A stretch of 64,000 nt of DNA. It comes from Aestuariispira ectoiniformans. GTDB lineage: Bacteria; Pseudomonadota; Alphaproteobacteria; UBA8366; Aestuariispiraceae. Below, in pieces: positions 18,898 through 28,236 of the stretch. The position numbers and the translations under genes are program-made. The DNA lies in contig NZ_CP062788.1 in assembly GCF_025136295.1 (NCBI RefSeq), forward strand, positions 2,022,001-2,086,000, in the 5' to 3' direction. The notes beneath the pieces are model-generated. The model was not told the origin of the DNA. It did no database searches and saw nothing but the letters and a program-made list of their open reading frames with translations. Every line of letters starts with the position of its first letter. Positions within the stretch are counted from its first letter, which is position 1.

Positions 18898-20289
18898 ATG
18901 CCAAAGGACGGATTTTCGCCCGTTAGCGGGAAATTGCTGATGGGAAGTTTCTGCGCGACCCTGCTTTTTACCGCGCCTGCGATTGCTGAGAGCAACGCCG
19001 ACCTCCTGCTGCCGGACCTGCAGCTTGATCAGCCCGCCGCTTTCGATAGCGATGACCTGCTGATTTTTTACGGTGGTGTGGGCTATTTGAGCAAACAGGC
19101 GCAACCCGCGCTGGCGGCAATTATTGAAAAGCGGGTCGGTGTAACCCCACAAAACCCGCTGGCTGTATCCGCTTTTCGGCAAGTCCGGGGACAAATACAC
19201 AATCTGTCCAGCTATCCGGTCATTACCGGTGATGCGTCACTCAAGGAAGCTCTGGCCGGAAGCCTTGGTGTTTCCCCGGGAGAGATCGGGGCCGACACCA
19301 TCGCCATGCAGCTTCGCGACGAGACGAATCTGGTTCTATCCTTCGTCGGTTCCTTTGAGGCCTATGTCCCCTTGGTCAAGGATACATCGCAGGGGCGCTT
19401 TGCCGACAAGCATTACATCGCGTCGGTGACTGCAACCCTGTCCCAGGCGGGAAGTGGGCGCATTGTTCTGGCCGCCCCAGCGCTTTCCGAGCTGGTTGTG
19501 CGTGAGAAATATACCAAGGCCGGTGAAGGAGAGGCGTTGCGGCTGCGGCGTTTTGCGAAGGTATACGAGGATGCAGTGGGCCAAGCCCACGAAAAGCTGC
19601 GTCATCTGAGCGGCAGGTTGGAGGGCGGCTATCCGGAGATGGATATTGTCACACGGGTGTCTATCAAGGACCCGGCAACGCGGGCGCTGTTCGGGTTTCG
19701 GCAGGTCGCTGACAACGCGCCCGGTGACCTATGCAGTGCTATGTCGCAATGTGCCGCGGATGACCAGACCTGTCATGCCATGACTGGCCTGCTGGCGCAG
19801 GGGGTGACAGAGCAACTGACGAAAGCCGGGCATGCAACCCTGCCTCCGGCCAGTTGGGCCGTCTGGGGCGAGAGCGCGCGCGAGCAGTTGAAAATGAATG
19901 CCAGCGTTTTGCGCATCAACGCCGCAGGGGGGCTGAGCCAGTTGGACAATCAACTGGCGCTGGTTCTGGCGCCTGCGCTGGCAGATCGTAAGGTGGATGT
20001 TACCCTGACCGGAATTTTGCAAAAGGACTTGGGCGGAAAGACAAAATACGTTTCCTATCGCGGCTATAAGGCTTACCTGAAGGCGGATTGGTCTGCGGCC
20101 CCCGGCAGTTGTTCCACCGCGATGCGTGAGGCAAAGGGCAGCTATGCCTATGTGAAGGATGCCGAACCGGTCAGCCAGATGCGCAGCGCAAAAGATAAGG
20201 GCACCGCGCCGACTGCGGACTATCAGCGGGGCTACGGTATTATTGCGGTCATGAATGCGATACAGGCGATGGCGAGACATGTTCACTGA
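18898..20289 (+). CDS. Exported protein of unknown function, operon gene 1
   Basis: A 463-residue protein with an N-terminal signal peptide (cleavage probably after TAPAIA). I do not recognise the family. The mature part is mixed alpha/beta, with DDLLIFYGGVGYL near the front and four Cys in the middle part (LCSAMSQCAADDQTC), which suggests disulfides in the periplasm. No membrane helix follows the signal. The ATG at 18898 is chosen because it starts the signal peptide; a TTG 27 bp upstream is possible. It heads a four-gene operon: its stop overlaps the next gene by 11 bp. Confidence 0.7.
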   Translation: MPKDGFSPVSGKLLMGSFCATLLFTAPAIAESNADLLLPDLQLDQPAAFDSDDLLIFYGGVGYLSKQAQPALAAIIEKRVGVTPQNPLAVSAFRQVRGQIHNLSSYPVITGDASLKEALAGSLGVSPGEIGADTIAMQLRDETNLVLSFVGSFEAYVPLVKDTSQGRFADKHYIASVTATLSQAGSGRIVLAAPALSELVVREKYTKAGEGEALRLRRFAKVYEDAVGQAHEKLRHLSGRLEGGYPEMDIVTRVSIKDPATRALFGFRQVADNAPGDLCSAMSQCAADDQTCHAMTGLLAQGVTEQLTKAGHATLPPASWAVWGESAREQLKMNASVLRINAAGGLSQLDNQLALVLAPALADRKVDVTLTGILQKDLGGKTKYVSYRGYKAYLKADWSAAPGSCSTAMREAKGSYAYVKDAEPVSQMRSAKDKGTAPTADYQRGYGIIAVMNAIQAMARHVH

Positions 20290-21532
20290 GGTAATCAAAT
20301 CCGGCGGCAAAGTCGCATCTGTTCTTTTTGCAGCATGCCTGTGGGCAGTTGCTGCGGACGCCGCTGTCGTGCCAATTGTCGCAACCGGTCTGGCCGATAA
20401 CCGGGGGAATGATCAGCACTGCTATCAGGAAGCCGCACAGGATGCTGTGGCTCAGGCGCTGCGTCAGGCTATGTCGGGCATGACCGGGCGGGCACAGGCA
20501 GAAAGCGCCATTCCGACATTGCTGGCCGATCGAACGGTGCTCAAGTCCATCAAGCTGCGGAAGAAAAGCATGAATGCTTTGGGGCAATGTGAAGTGTCCC
20601 TTCGTGCGGTTATCGACCAAAGCCGACTGCAAGAGGTTGTGGAGGGCAAACTGGCGGCGTCGATCCAGGTTCATGATCGCCAACTGAGCCCGATCGGGGC
20701 GGTTATGCGTTTCCTTGTGGATGGCAAAGTCGCCGAAGATGCCGGTTTTGATACCAAGGAATCGTTAACGGCTCTGGGACAGGCGCTGCGCAAATACAAT
20801 GTGGAACTGGTCAGCCTGGACCCGGTTGCAACGATCTTTGCCCGTCAGGAAATCCCGCAGTGGCAGGCGGTCACCGGTGACGTGCAAAGTGATGGTGCCG
20901 TGACCGGTGATTCCGCGCAGACAGCGCAATATGTACGTGAAGCAGTGCATCAGGCCTTGCAAATGTCCCTGAACGCGTTGGATCAGGCGGAACTGCAAAG
21001 CTTTGACCTGCTGCTCACCGGGCAGTCCGATGTGCGCTATATCGGTCGCGATCCGCAGGGGCCTGGACATGTGGCACAGGTTTCAAGCTATCTGGAACTG
21101 GTCGCGGTGAATGGTATGGGGACCGTTGCGACCACAACCAATACCGGCCTGCAGAAAGGTCCGACCAGAGAGGCAGCCATTCGCAAGGCGATGATCTACA
21201 GCCTTGAGGGCAATGCAACCGCGCTGGCGGCGCAAATCCGTAAAGCCGCTGCAAAGATGCAGGCCGAAGGGCAGATTTATAATGTTGTTGTGACCAATCT
21301 TACCAGCAACCGTAAGCAATTGAGACCTCTGATAAAGGGATTGCAGGTTGGTGGCGCCGTTTTGAAAAAGGGGCGCAGCGACGGGGATGATGTTTCCAAA
21401 TTCAATATCGCTTACCGGGGGGATCTGGCCGGGTTGGAGGATTTGCTCGGTACGGTGCTGGATAGGTTGGCGGCGGATTATCCATCCGTCGACTATAAGA
21501 TTAATGGAAACCTGATACAGGTTACGTTCTAG
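20279..21532 (+). CDS. Exported protein of unknown function, operon gene 2
   Basis: A 417-residue protein with signal peptide (FAACLWAVAADA). The early segment DQHCYQEAAQDAVAQALRQA, cited by AAQDAVAQALRQ, has the alternating Ala pattern seen at the start of LPP20/FlgT-type periplasmic domains. The C-terminal 100 residues (NVVVTNLTSNRKQLRPLIK onward) look like a small alpha/beta repeat of the same general class. Both resemblances are weak. The start is the ATG that overlaps the gene 1 stop by 11 bp. With gene 4 it may share a C-terminal fold. Confidence 0.68.
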   Translation: MFTEVIKSGGKVASVLFAACLWAVAADAAVVPIVATGLADNRGNDQHCYQEAAQDAVAQALRQAMSGMTGRAQAESAIPTLLADRTVLKSIKLRKKSMNALGQCEVSLRAVIDQSRLQEVVEGKLAASIQVHDRQLSPIGAVMRFLVDGKVAEDAGFDTKESLTALGQALRKYNVELVSLDPVATIFARQEIPQWQAVTGDVQSDGAVTGDSAQTAQYVREAVHQALQMSLNALDQAELQSFDLLLTGQSDVRYIGRDPQGPGHVAQVSSYLELVAVNGMGTVATTTNTGLQKGPTREAAIRKAMIYSLEGNATALAAQIRKAAAKMQAEGQIYNVVVTNLTSNRKQLRPLIKGLQVGGAVLKKGRSDGDDVSKFNIAYRGDLAGLEDLLGTVLDRLAADYPSVDYKINGNLIQVTF

Positions 21533-21547
21533 GATGGGGCGGCAGGG

Positions 21548-22303
21548 ATGAAATATAAGGCAAAGATTGCAGTTTTACTGGGGGCTGTGCTGTTGACCAG
21601 CAGTTGTGTCAGCGGCAGGGCTCTGGTTGAGGAAACCCTGAATACAATGTCGGGCCGTGGAACTTTCGCCAATAAGTCCGCGGTGCAGACAGTTGTGGTG
21701 ACCACAGGCCTGGTAAAGTCAGCGACGGCTGAATACCTGGACGGGCTGAAGGTTGCCTATTCTGCCCTGGACCTCAAGGAGGAGGGGGTGGAAAGAAAGC
21801 TGGAAGATCTGCGCCTTGTCGTTGCGGAGTCGGATGGCTTTTCGGGGGCGGCCAATGATTCCGCCCGCGCACTGGAAGAAAGCGACCAATATGCGCGGCG
21901 GCTGCAGGCGAAAATCCGCAACACCCGTATTGATGAATTGACGCCACAGGCCCGGGCCCAACTGGTCAAGGCAGGGGAGAAGTTCCAACTGGCCAATTAC
22001 GTTCAGACCAAAGCCACGGCTGGTGCGGTTAGTCTGGCCTATCGTCTTGCCCAGACATCGGTGCGAGAGAAGACGCTGGCCGCCCTTTCGAGGGGCAATG
22101 TGTATGAAAACATGAATACACTTACCTCCATTCCCAGCACGGTTATGGCCTGGTCCACGAATATCAGCCGGTCGGAAGAAATTGTCGCTGTGATGCGCGA
22201 AACCAAGGATTTTGAAGAGGCTCTGGCGGCAAGGCGGGAGGTGATCAACAGACGGGGATCGCAAATTGTGGCCGTTCAGATGGACAATGATGATCCGTTT
22301 TAA
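21548..22303 (+). CDS. Lipoprotein of unknown function, operon gene 3
   Basis: A 251-residue lipoprotein with lipobox LTSSC after a short hydrophobic signal. The mature part is almost wholly helical and charged (residues about 60-235), with no family I recognise. It lies 15 bp after gene 2 and has a GGCAGGG site. It could act as the outer-membrane anchor of the complex formed by its operon partners, which is inference only. Confidence 0.7.
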   Translation: MKYKAKIAVLLGAVLLTSSCVSGRALVEETLNTMSGRGTFANKSAVQTVVVTTGLVKSATAEYLDGLKVAYSALDLKEEGVERKLEDLRLVVAESDGFSGAANDSARALEESDQYARRLQAKIRNTRIDELTPQARAQLVKAGEKFQLANYVQTKATAGAVSLAYRLAQTSVREKTLAALSRGNVYENMNTLTSIPSTVMAWSTNISRSEEIVAVMRETKDFEEALAARREVINRRGSQIVAVQMDNDDPF

Positions 22304-22373
22304 GGGCTGCTTGCCAAAAAAGGCCCTTTGCCTTTCATTGCGCTGGTAGACGTGGTTTTTCAGGGGGAATTGG

Positions 22374-23348
22374 ATGTTTGCCTTTCGTAATCTTGTCGTT
22401 GCTGCAGGACTTATGGCTGCAGGGCTCGCGGGTGGTTTTAGCAGCCCTGCCATGGCCCGGGCCGGTACCGGAATCCCGGTGATCGTCATGGGCGAGGATT
22501 CCGATCCGGCCAGTGTCAAACGGTCCAGCGATATTTATAAACGTGTTCTTGCCGCCCTCAAGGGCAGCATGCAGCGCTATGATTTTCGGATGGTGGATGA
22601 AGAATTTCTGGCGGCGGACCTGGGATGGAAAGTTCGCGATCGACGTCCGAAAGTCGAATTGGTGCAGGCGGCCAAACTGGCAAATAGTGCAGGGCGCGGA
22701 AATCTTCGTTCGCGGGCAATGGTCCTGTTCCGCATTCATGCAACGATCAAGAACCTCGGTTTCTCAAACAAGATTACGACCCGCGTGGATGGCGAGATTT
22801 ATGACATTGCCAGCAATACCTTCCTCGACACCTTCGAGTTGGCCCCGGCGGCCTATCCGGCACCTGCGGATTGCAATTCCGTCTGCGTGAGCGAGGTCGT
22901 CGGCAAGAAGGCCCGCACCATTGCCATGAATCTGGGTGATGTGCTGGGTAAGAAACTGGCCTATCTGACCGAAGGCGGCCAGCAGCAGGCGTCTGCAGGT
23001 GGGGCCTCGAAATATGATCAGGGGCTGGTTACCGGCTATACTCTGGAAATGAATGCATTCGACACGCGTGAGGCCCTGACGATCGTCAGTGTCATGGCTG
23101 AGGAGTTTCCCGGCTACGTCTCCCATGATCTGCTGGAGAAAGGCTCTGTGGTTCGCAAATACGAATATTTGAGCCGTGCCCCGGCGGTCAAATTGGACGA
23201 ATGGCTGACGATCCTGTTGACGGATATGGGGTTTGATATGGATCGCCAGATCAGTTTGCAGGTCAGTAACGGCAGGATCATTCTGGATAAGATCGTCAAT
23301 ACTGACGAGCGGCCCCGATCAGAGGATGAAACTGCGCGCTATAACTGA
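22374..23348 (+). CDS. Exported protein of unknown function, operon gene 4
   Basis: A 324-residue protein with signal peptide ending near PAMARA. The mature part begins IPVIVMGEDSDP, and then has the alternation of helices and strands (RSRAMVLFRIHATIKN, KITTRVDGEIYD) seen in CsgG/FlgO/TolB-N-like periplasmic domains, a weak resemblance. Two Cys (DCNSVC) are close together. The C-terminal 100 residues (FDTREALTIVSVMAEEFPGY) echo the end of gene 2. It ends 26 bp before a strong terminator. Confidence 0.68.
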   Translation: MFAFRNLVVAAGLMAAGLAGGFSSPAMARAGTGIPVIVMGEDSDPASVKRSSDIYKRVLAALKGSMQRYDFRMVDEEFLAADLGWKVRDRRPKVELVQAAKLANSAGRGNLRSRAMVLFRIHATIKNLGFSNKITTRVDGEIYDIASNTFLDTFELAPAAYPAPADCNSVCVSEVVGKKARTIAMNLGDVLGKKLAYLTEGGQQQASAGGASKYDQGLVTGYTLEMNAFDTREALTIVSVMAEEFPGYVSHDLLEKGSVVRKYEYLSRAPAVKLDEWLTILLTDMGFDMDRQISLQVSNGRIILDKIVNTDERPRSEDETARYN

Positions 23349-23373
23349 TCGGACAGGATATATGTCTGTATCG

Positions 23374-23410
23374 CGGTCGGGACGATTTTTGTCCCGGCCG
23401 TTTGTTTTTT
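23374..23410 (+). terminator. Rho-independent terminator of the exported operon
   Basis: A 10-bp stem with one mismatch or G-U pair (CGGTCGGGAC / GTCCCGGCCG), a 7-base loop and the tract TTTGTTTTTT. It lies 26 bp after operon gene 4. Confidence 0.85.
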
Positions 23411-23485
23411 AAGGGGCTTGGCAGGCAGGGAGCCGGATGTATTGTGGGCGCTGTTATGTGGAGCTGCCAATAGGGAGAAACTGTC

Positions 23486-24148
23486 ATGAGCCGGGAAACT
23501 TTGGGCCTGGGGGAAACCGTTCGGGATTATCTGCTGGACAAGGCCGTTCGGGAGCCGGATATCCTGCGCCGTCTTCGGGAGGAAACCGCAACCTTGTCGG
23601 GCGCGCAGATGCAGATTGCGCCGGAGCAGGGGGCTTTCATGACCATGTTGACCGAACTGCTGGCGCCGCGCCGTGCCGTTGAGATCGGCGTCTTTACCGG
23701 TTACAGCTCGCTCTGTGTCGCCATGGCCATGCCGGACGACGGGGCGCTCTATGCCCTTGACCGGAATGACGAAACTGCGGCGGTTGCACAACGCTATTGG
23801 CAGGAAGCAGGCGTGGCGGATCGTATCAGCCTACGGCTGGGAGATGGCGTAAGCAGCCTCAATGCCCTGATCGAGGAAGAGGGGGAAGGCACATTCGATC
23901 TGGCCTTTATCGATGCGGACAAGGGCAACTACGGGACCTATTTCGACGGATGCCTGCGCCTGTTGCGTCCGGGCGGTCTGATTATGGTGGATAACGTCCT
24001 GTGGAGTGGCCGTGTTGCGGACCCTGCCGATCAGGAAAACCTAACGAAAGCAATCCGGGCCTTCAACGACAAGGTCGCCCGGGATGAGCGCGTTTCCCTA
24101 TGTATGGTTCCCATCGGCGATGGGGTGACCATGGCGCGCAAGCGTTAG
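23486..24148 (+). CDS. Class I SAM-dependent O-methyltransferase, caffeoyl-CoA/catechol type
   Basis: A 220-residue methyltransferase. The SAM site is EIGVFTGYSSL, the acidic loop is YALDRND, and the divalent-metal ligands lie in FIDADKGNY and VDNVLWSGRV. These are the signatures of the cation-dependent COMT/CCoAOMT family, which methylates a hydroxyl of a catechol-like substrate. The natural substrate cannot be deduced. A site TAGGGAG lies 9 bp before the ATG. It is a single gene after the terminator of the exported operon. Confidence 0.9.
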   Translation: MSRETLGLGETVRDYLLDKAVREPDILRRLREETATLSGAQMQIAPEQGAFMTMLTELLAPRRAVEIGVFTGYSSLCVAMAMPDDGALYALDRNDETAAVAQRYWQEAGVADRISLRLGDGVSSLNALIEEEGEGTFDLAFIDADKGNYGTYFDGCLRLLRPGGLIMVDNVLWSGRVADPADQENLTKAIRAFNDKVARDERVSLCMVPIGDGVTMARKR

Positions 24149-24149
24149 A

Positions 24150-24536
24150 TCAGTAAGACGCGTAGGACTTTTCTTCAAAAAACTCTGACTGCATGACCTC
24201 GTTGATGCGCCGCTTCACGGCGGCGCGTCGGTCATTTGTATGATAGACGGACCGGGCCAGCCTGACGAATCTGTCGCCAAATTCCCCGTCGCGTTCGCAA
24301 TCACGGATATCATCTTCAATCGTCCAGAGTGTCTGATTGATATCCAGCAGCTCGGCCGCCAAACCGGAGAGTTCCTCCTGCTGCGATGAGGCCTCGTCCC
24401 GGACGGCGCAAAGGGCCTCATATTCCTTGCGGACGTTGCAAAGCGCGGCCTCGTCCTGAAGCTTTGCAAGCTTGATTTCCAGAATGGTGATCTTGTCGAT
24501 CAATTCCCCCCAGGAGACGGGCACCGTTACAGACAT
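24150..24536 (-). CDS. DUF6165-like protein
   Basis: A 128-residue soluble, helical protein. The opening VSWGELIDKITILEIKL and the later HTNDRRAAVKRRINE match what I recall of DUF6165, a family often found beside glycosyltransferases. The chosen start (ATG 24536) gives the conserved N-terminus. It is divergent from a TPR-glycosyltransferase gene across 110 bp, which supports a functional link to sugar transfer. No enzymatic motif is visible. Confidence 0.65.
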   Translation of the reverse strand: MSVTVPVSWGELIDKITILEIKLAKLQDEAALCNVRKEYEALCAVRDEASSQQEELSGLAAELLDINQTLWTIEDDIRDCERDGEFGDRFVRLARSVYHTNDRRAAVKRRINEVMQSEFFEEKSYASY

Positions 24537-24646
24537 TTGCCTTATTCCAATATGGTTGCGCGCTAGCAACGGCTAGCCTAGCTTGATTGGCGATAGCGCG
24601 CAAAAACTAAGTCGAGGGTATCCGCAATGATGTTTCGAGAGGCAAA

Positions 24647-26230
24647 ATGAGCCAGACGTCGCCAGATGAGGGCATTTTGCGCCGTGTCGAGGCAGAGGCG
24701 GCGCGGTTGCAGGCCGCAGGCGCGGATAAAGAGGTGGCCCAGCTTTGCTTTCAGGGATTGAACCGGTTCGGTGACACGATTGGCTTGTTGACCCCCCTGG
24801 CGCAGACAGTCCTGAAACATGGGGATTTGACGCGGGCAGAGGGCTACCTCCGCCGGTTGCTGGCTTTGCAGCCTGAAAATGTCGATACACTGGCGATCCA
24901 TGCCAATGTCCTGACTGCGCAGGAGCGGAATGAGGAAGCTGTTGCCGCACAATACCGCGTGCTGGACGTTGCCCCCGATCGTCAGGATACGCTGGTGAAC
25001 CTCGGGATGCTGCTGGTCAAGATGCAGCGCGCCGAAGAGGCCCTGCCGTTTCTCCGGAAGGCCGCCGGTCATACGCCCGATGATTGTCTCGTGCATACAT
25101 GGCTGGGCTATGCCTGTTCTGCCTTGGGCCGCCTGGAGGAGGCTATCGGCAGTTACGAGGTGGTCTATAATGATCCGCAACATGGTCCCGCCGTTTCAAT
25201 CCCCCTTGCGATTGCCTATCGGGACAGCAGGCAACTGGACAAAGCCAATTCCGTTTTAGGGGATATTTTGACGCGCGAGCCGGGCAATGCAGTCGCCAGG
25301 TTCTCCCTGGCGCAGAACCAGTTGACGGTGGGGGATTTCAAGCAGGGCTTTGCCAATTATGAAAGCCGTTGGGATCGACCTGATGCCGGACGACCAGCCG
25401 TGCCCGGCCAGCTTTGGACCGGACAGCCGCTGGCGGGTAAGACGATCCTTGTCCATGACGAACAGGGCTTTGGGGATTGCATCCAGTTCAGCCGTTTCCT
25501 GAAGCCGCTTCAGGGGATGGGCGCACGGGTCCTGTTTCAGGTTCGCCCGAAATTGCGCGTTCTGATGCAAGAGGTAGAGGGTATCGACGCCTTTGTCGCG
25601 CCGGGCGAAGGAGAGGCGGACTATCATGTGGCGTTGATGAGCCTTCCTCTGCACCTCGGGGCGGAGGCTGACACAATTGCGGACGGGCCGTATTTGGCGA
25701 TACCACCGGAAGCCCGTGAAAAATGGTCAGAAAGGCTGGGGCCCAAGTCGGGCCTGCGGGTCGGACTGGTCTGGCAGGGCGATCCCAGGTCGCAGGCGGA
25801 GGTCGGACGCTCCATAACGTTCAGTGTGTTGCGGCAGTTATTCGATCTGGACGGCTGTCAGTTTATCCTGCTGCAGAAGTTTCATGGTCGGGACGAGATC
25901 GTCGCAAGTGACCTTCCCGTCAATGTCCTGGACCTGGGGGAGGAAATCGACAATGGACCGGATGCCTTCGTGGATACCGCCGCGGTCATCTCAAACCTGG
26001 ATATAATGGTTTCGTCAGATACCGCAGCGGCGCATTTGGCGGGGGCCATTGGCGTGCCTACATATATATTGTTGAAATATGCACCGGAATGGCGGTGGAT
26101 GCTGGACCAGCCGGATAGTATTTGGTATCGCGACATGACCTTGCTTCGTCAAAATGAACGTGGCAATTGGCAAGACGTAATCGAGCGATTACACCGCATA
26201 TTGCAGCAGAAGTCAGCCGGTGCGGATTAG
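24647..26230 (+). CDS. TPR-repeat protein with glycosyltransferase-9-like domain
   Basis: A 527-residue protein. Residues about 10-245 form five to six tetratricopeptide repeats (for example AEGYLRRLLALQPENVD and ALPFLRKAAGHTPDD). Residues about 260-520 resemble heptosyltransferase-type (GT9/GT41-like) transferases, with VHDEQGFGDCIQF at the front, GLVWQGDP and the sugar-nucleotide motif SSDTAAAHLAGAIGVP near the end. Such proteins are frequently linked to flagellin or surface-glycan modification, and a flagellar operon is in this window, though 18 kb away. Acceptor and sugar are unknown. Confidence 0.83.
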   Translation: MSQTSPDEGILRRVEAEAARLQAAGADKEVAQLCFQGLNRFGDTIGLLTPLAQTVLKHGDLTRAEGYLRRLLALQPENVDTLAIHANVLTAQERNEEAVAAQYRVLDVAPDRQDTLVNLGMLLVKMQRAEEALPFLRKAAGHTPDDCLVHTWLGYACSALGRLEEAIGSYEVVYNDPQHGPAVSIPLAIAYRDSRQLDKANSVLGDILTREPGNAVARFSLAQNQLTVGDFKQGFANYESRWDRPDAGRPAVPGQLWTGQPLAGKTILVHDEQGFGDCIQFSRFLKPLQGMGARVLFQVRPKLRVLMQEVEGIDAFVAPGEGEADYHVALMSLPLHLGAEADTIADGPYLAIPPEAREKWSERLGPKSGLRVGLVWQGDPRSQAEVGRSITFSVLRQLFDLDGCQFILLQKFHGRDEIVASDLPVNVLDLGEEIDNGPDAFVDTAAVISNLDIMVSSDTAAAHLAGAIGVPTYILLKYAPEWRWMLDQPDSIWYRDMTLLRQNERGNWQDVIERLHRILQQKSAGAD

Positions 26231-26334
26231 TCGTTGCCGAGGCTACGTTGATTCGGGTCGAATCGCGATATCTTGTCTGTGACGTTATTGCTCTTGCCAG
26301 TATTTTGCCTTTGTCTGTTCGATAGGAAATTAGA

Positions 26335-27666
26335 TTGAAAACCTCGCCGTACGCACGTCTTAAATCAACTGCGACTGTGACTGCCGCTATTGGTATTCTG
26401 CTGGCCCTGGCTGTTGGTTGCGGCAGTCCGATCCCGCGACCGGGACTTGAAGCCCGCCGTGCGGCAACGGATCTGGCGGCGTCAATTGACCCGAGGGTCG
26501 CATCCCAGGGCGCTGCGGGCCCGGATTTCAATCTGTTTGCAACGGTTTATCAGGTTGTTCAAAGCGACTATGTCCACCCCGTCGAAGGGCGGAGCCTTGT
26601 GCTGGCGGCAACCCAGGGCATTAAAAAGGAATTCCCCAAACCGGTTAAGGTCTCCGGGAAGGATCTGGACATTGCCGCGACCGAGGCAATGCTGTCGTCT
26701 CTGGACCCTTATAGTGTTTATATGAGCCCGGAAGACTTCCGTTCCTTCAATGAAGATACCCGTGGCGCTTTTGGCGGGTTGGGGATTGAAGTGACAAAGC
26801 GCAGTGGCCGTTTGACGGTGATTTCACCGATCGAGGGGACACCGGCGGATAAGGCCGGGCTGAAACCCGGCGATGTGATCACCCATGCCAACGGCGTGGC
26901 GATTGACCCCCTGGAATTGCGGGATGCGGTCCGGATGCTGCGGGGGCGCGTTGGCACCGCCGTTGAATTGCGGATTGAACGTGAAGGCAAGGAGCCGTTC
27001 ACGGTCACGTTGACAAGGGACATTATCAAATCTCATCCGGTCCGTTGGCATCTGGAAGATACCGTCGGTTATATCCGGATCGTCAAATTCCAGGAAGATA
27101 CTGCCGCCCAGGTGCGTGAGGCGGTTGAAGACATCGAGGCGCAACTCGGTGACCGGCTCGACGGCTTTGTCCTGGACCTGCGCAGCAATCCGGGCGGTTA
27201 CCTTCAGGAGGCCGTGGGGGTATCGGATGTGTTTATGAGCGATGGTGTCATCGTATCCACCAAAGGACGCCGTGACAGCGATGTGCAGACGGCATCCGGT
27301 GGCGATCTTGCCCATGGCCTGCCTTTGGTTGTGTTGATCAACGGCGGCAGTGCCTCTGCATCGGAAATCGTCTCCGGCGCGTTGCAGGATAGTGGCCGCG
27401 GCATCCTGATTGGCGAACGCAGCTATGGCAAAGGCTCTGTCCAGCGGATATTTAACCTGAACCATGGCGACGGCCTGAAACTGACTACGGCCCTTTATTT
27501 CACCCCTTCAGGGCGTTCCGTGGAAGGTGGGATTGTACCGGATATGGTTGTTGAGCAGCCGGAAGGCGAGACCAAGGATATGCAGCTTCGCGAGGCGCTC
27601 AGCCTTGTGGTTGAACTGTCCGGCGGCCCGGAAGTCATCTGGGATGCCGGGGCCGCAGCAGAGTAA
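26335..27666 (+). CDS. ctpA: S41-family C-terminal processing peptidase
   Basis: A 443-residue periplasmic serine protease. The N-terminus has a signal peptide ending in AVGCG, perhaps a lipobox. The PDZ domain lies at about 130-205 (GGLGIEVTKRSGRLTVISP, cited by GLGIEVTKRSGRL). The catalytic region has NGGSASASEIVSGALQD (nucleophilic Ser) and GERSYGKGSVQ (general-base Lys). It trims or degrades envelope proteins from the C-terminus. The start is TTG 26335, preceded by AGGA at a good distance; no ATG is suitably placed. Confidence 0.92.
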   Translation: MKTSPYARLKSTATVTAAIGILLALAVGCGSPIPRPGLEARRAATDLAASIDPRVASQGAAGPDFNLFATVYQVVQSDYVHPVEGRSLVLAATQGIKKEFPKPVKVSGKDLDIAATEAMLSSLDPYSVYMSPEDFRSFNEDTRGAFGGLGIEVTKRSGRLTVISPIEGTPADKAGLKPGDVITHANGVAIDPLELRDAVRMLRGRVGTAVELRIEREGKEPFTVTLTRDIIKSHPVRWHLEDTVGYIRIVKFQEDTAAQVREAVEDIEAQLGDRLDGFVLDLRSNPGGYLQEAVGVSDVFMSDGVIVSTKGRRDSDVQTASGGDLAHGLPLVVLINGGSASASEIVSGALQDSGRGILIGERSYGKGSVQRIFNLNHGDGLKLTTALYFTPSGRSVEGGIVPDMVVEQPEGETKDMQLREALSLVVELSGGPEVIWDAGAAAE

Positions 27667-27678
27667 CCGGGGCAGAGC

Positions 27679-28224
27679 ATGACCGACGAGAAGGCCAGCT
27701 TGACGAATGTGAATGTAAGACTTGCTGTGGGGAAGGATTCCACGCTGCTGGCAGGTTATCTGCGCGCATTGGCTGAAGAAGAGCGGTCGGTTGAATTGGC
27801 CGAGGGGGAGGCGGATGAAAGCATCGCGCCTCCTGACGATCTTGTTCAGCGCCTGGAACAGCACGGCCCGGCGGGTGACAGTTATTTCCAGGCAGTGATT
27901 GTGGAAGTCGACGGAAGCCCGAAAGGAATGGCGATGTTCAGCCTGGCCTACGATGGCCTGTTGGCTGCGCCCTGCGTCTTTATGCGCCACATCTTTGTGG
28001 AAAAGGAAGCCCGCCGGAACAAGCTTGGCACCGCCATGATGGTGGCGCTGGCGCGGCTTTGCCTCAATCAGGGCTGGCCGCGGATCGACTGGCAGGTGAG
28101 GCGTCTGGATTTTAACGCCCGTCCATTCTTCGACGGGCTATGTGCGGATGGCTTCAAGCTGCACCGGTTATGTTACCGGGCAGACGGACAGGCCCTGGCG
28201 TCAATCGCAAACCTGCCCGTCTAG
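27679..28224 (+). CDS. GNAT-family N-acetyltransferase
   Basis: A 181-residue GNAT. The acetyl-CoA loop is seen as VEKEARRNKLGTAMM (R/Q-x2-G/K-x-G/A form), followed by DWQVRRLDFNARPFFDGLCADG, cited by NARPFFDGL, the usual motif before the last strand. Related to diamine or aminoglycoside-like acetyltransferases, but the substrate is not determined. It follows ctpA by 12 bp and may share its transcript. Confidence 0.87.
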   Translation: MTDEKASLTNVNVRLAVGKDSTLLAGYLRALAEEERSVELAEGEADESIAPPDDLVQRLEQHGPAGDSYFQAVIVEVDGSPKGMAMFSLAYDGLLAAPCVFMRHIFVEKEARRNKLGTAMMVALARLCLNQGWPRIDWQVRRLDFNARPFFDGLCADGFKLHRLCYRADGQALASIANLPV

Positions 28225-28236
28225 GCCAGGAACAGG

